Positions 5,618-5,728 of a stretch of 5,728 nt of DNA are shown piece by piece (the first letter of the stretch is position 1; the number at the start of each line of letters is the position of its first letter). Made by a program: the position numbers and the translations under genes. The stretch is from Bacillota bacterium (GTDB lineage Bacteria > Bacillota > Sulfobacillia > JAJZYS01 > JAJYTV01), in the NCBI GenBank assembly GCA_021806845.1, contig JAKAPV010000083.1, positions 5,200 through 10,927 on the forward strand, written 5' to 3'. Below the pieces are notes generated by a model. The model worked only from the letters and a program-made list of their open reading frames with translations. It did not search any database and had not been told where the DNA came from.

Positions 5618-5728
5618 TATTGGCCAGGTGTCCCTCCGGAAGAGATCGTTTTTCGCTCTCGCCTAATACGCAAACAAGAGAACCACTTTTCTATACTTCG
5701 GAATGCGACAGTTCGAAATGAGTGATCG
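4617..5728 (-). mobile_element. IS1595-family insertion sequence, ends not defined
   Basis: The transposase relic marks an insertion sequence. Its upstream end should lie between 5618 and 5728 or just beyond the window. The other end could be near 4600 (transposase only) or near 3320-3340 (with the lipoprotein as passenger). IS1595 elements usually have short terminal inverted repeats and 8-base target duplications. I compared the sequence around 5700 with the left candidates and found only chance-level similarity, so these coordinates simply cover the transposase and its upstream region. Confidence 0.5.

Noticed and set aside
3109..5710. TGTCG at 3109-3113 and its complement at 5706-5710 as terminal inverted repeats of the element
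   Set aside because: Only about 8 of 12 positions agree, and the flanking 8 bases (AGGCTTAG against GTTCGAAA) do not form a target duplication.
3325..5710. TGTC...GAAGT at about 3327-3340 and inverted near 5696-5710 as element ends
   Set aside because: The spacing differs by two bases, matches are few, and no flanking duplication is present; it is suggestive in position only.

Overview
This is a bacterial chromosome segment made of two unlike halves. The left half (1 to about 2,800) is very GC-rich; for example, 47 of the 60 bases from 2041 are G or C. It carries ordinary housekeeping and regulatory genes with tight spacing and good Shine-Dalgarno sites. The right half (about 3,120 to 5,728) is much less GC-rich: 75 of 180 bases from 3121 to 3300, about 45-48% in sampled lines of the lipoprotein gene, and about 60% in the transposase. 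It looks like accessory DNA. The overall character suggests a GC-rich bacterium, perhaps Gram-positive of the Alicyclobacillus/Sulfobacillus type. That taxon is a guess from style only; nothing in the window fixes it.

Left half. The 3' end of a cysteine synthase gene (+) enters at the left edge and meets a three-gene minus-strand operon head-on. Read in its own direction, the operon is: an unrecognised 144-residue protein (2744 to 2310), an OmpR-type response regulator (2284 to 1610) and a membrane sensor histidine kinase (1617 to 163). Regulator and kinase overlap by 8 bases, so they are probably translationally coupled and form one two-component system. The stop codons of the cysteine synthase and the kinase share bases in a CTAG, and a perfect 13-bp hairpin lies just beyond, inside the kinase 3' end.

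Middle. From 2757 to about 3127 I find no gene. This stretch holds the upstream region of the operon, two mutually exclusive small hairpins, and the point where composition drops. At 3155 a DUF3800-family gene starts on the plus strand, but recognisable family sequence stops after about 50 residues.

Right half. On the minus strand lie a decayed IS1595-family transposase (one frameshift and one in-frame stop) and, 49 bases downstream, an intact 393-residue secreted lipoprotein of unknown function. The lipoprotein has its own promoter-like sequence and a hairpin terminator with a UUCG loop. The terminator sits almost where the DUF3800 gene breaks off. The simplest reading is that an IS1595-type element, possibly with the lipoprotein as passenger, landed in or next to the DUF3800 gene and then decayed. 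I could not find convincing terminal inverted repeats or a target duplication, so the element ends remain open.

I see no CRISPR array, rRNA or tRNA. I see no clear new multi-gene system; the best candidates for novelty are the 144-residue protein leading the two-component operon and the lipoprotein beside the IS element.
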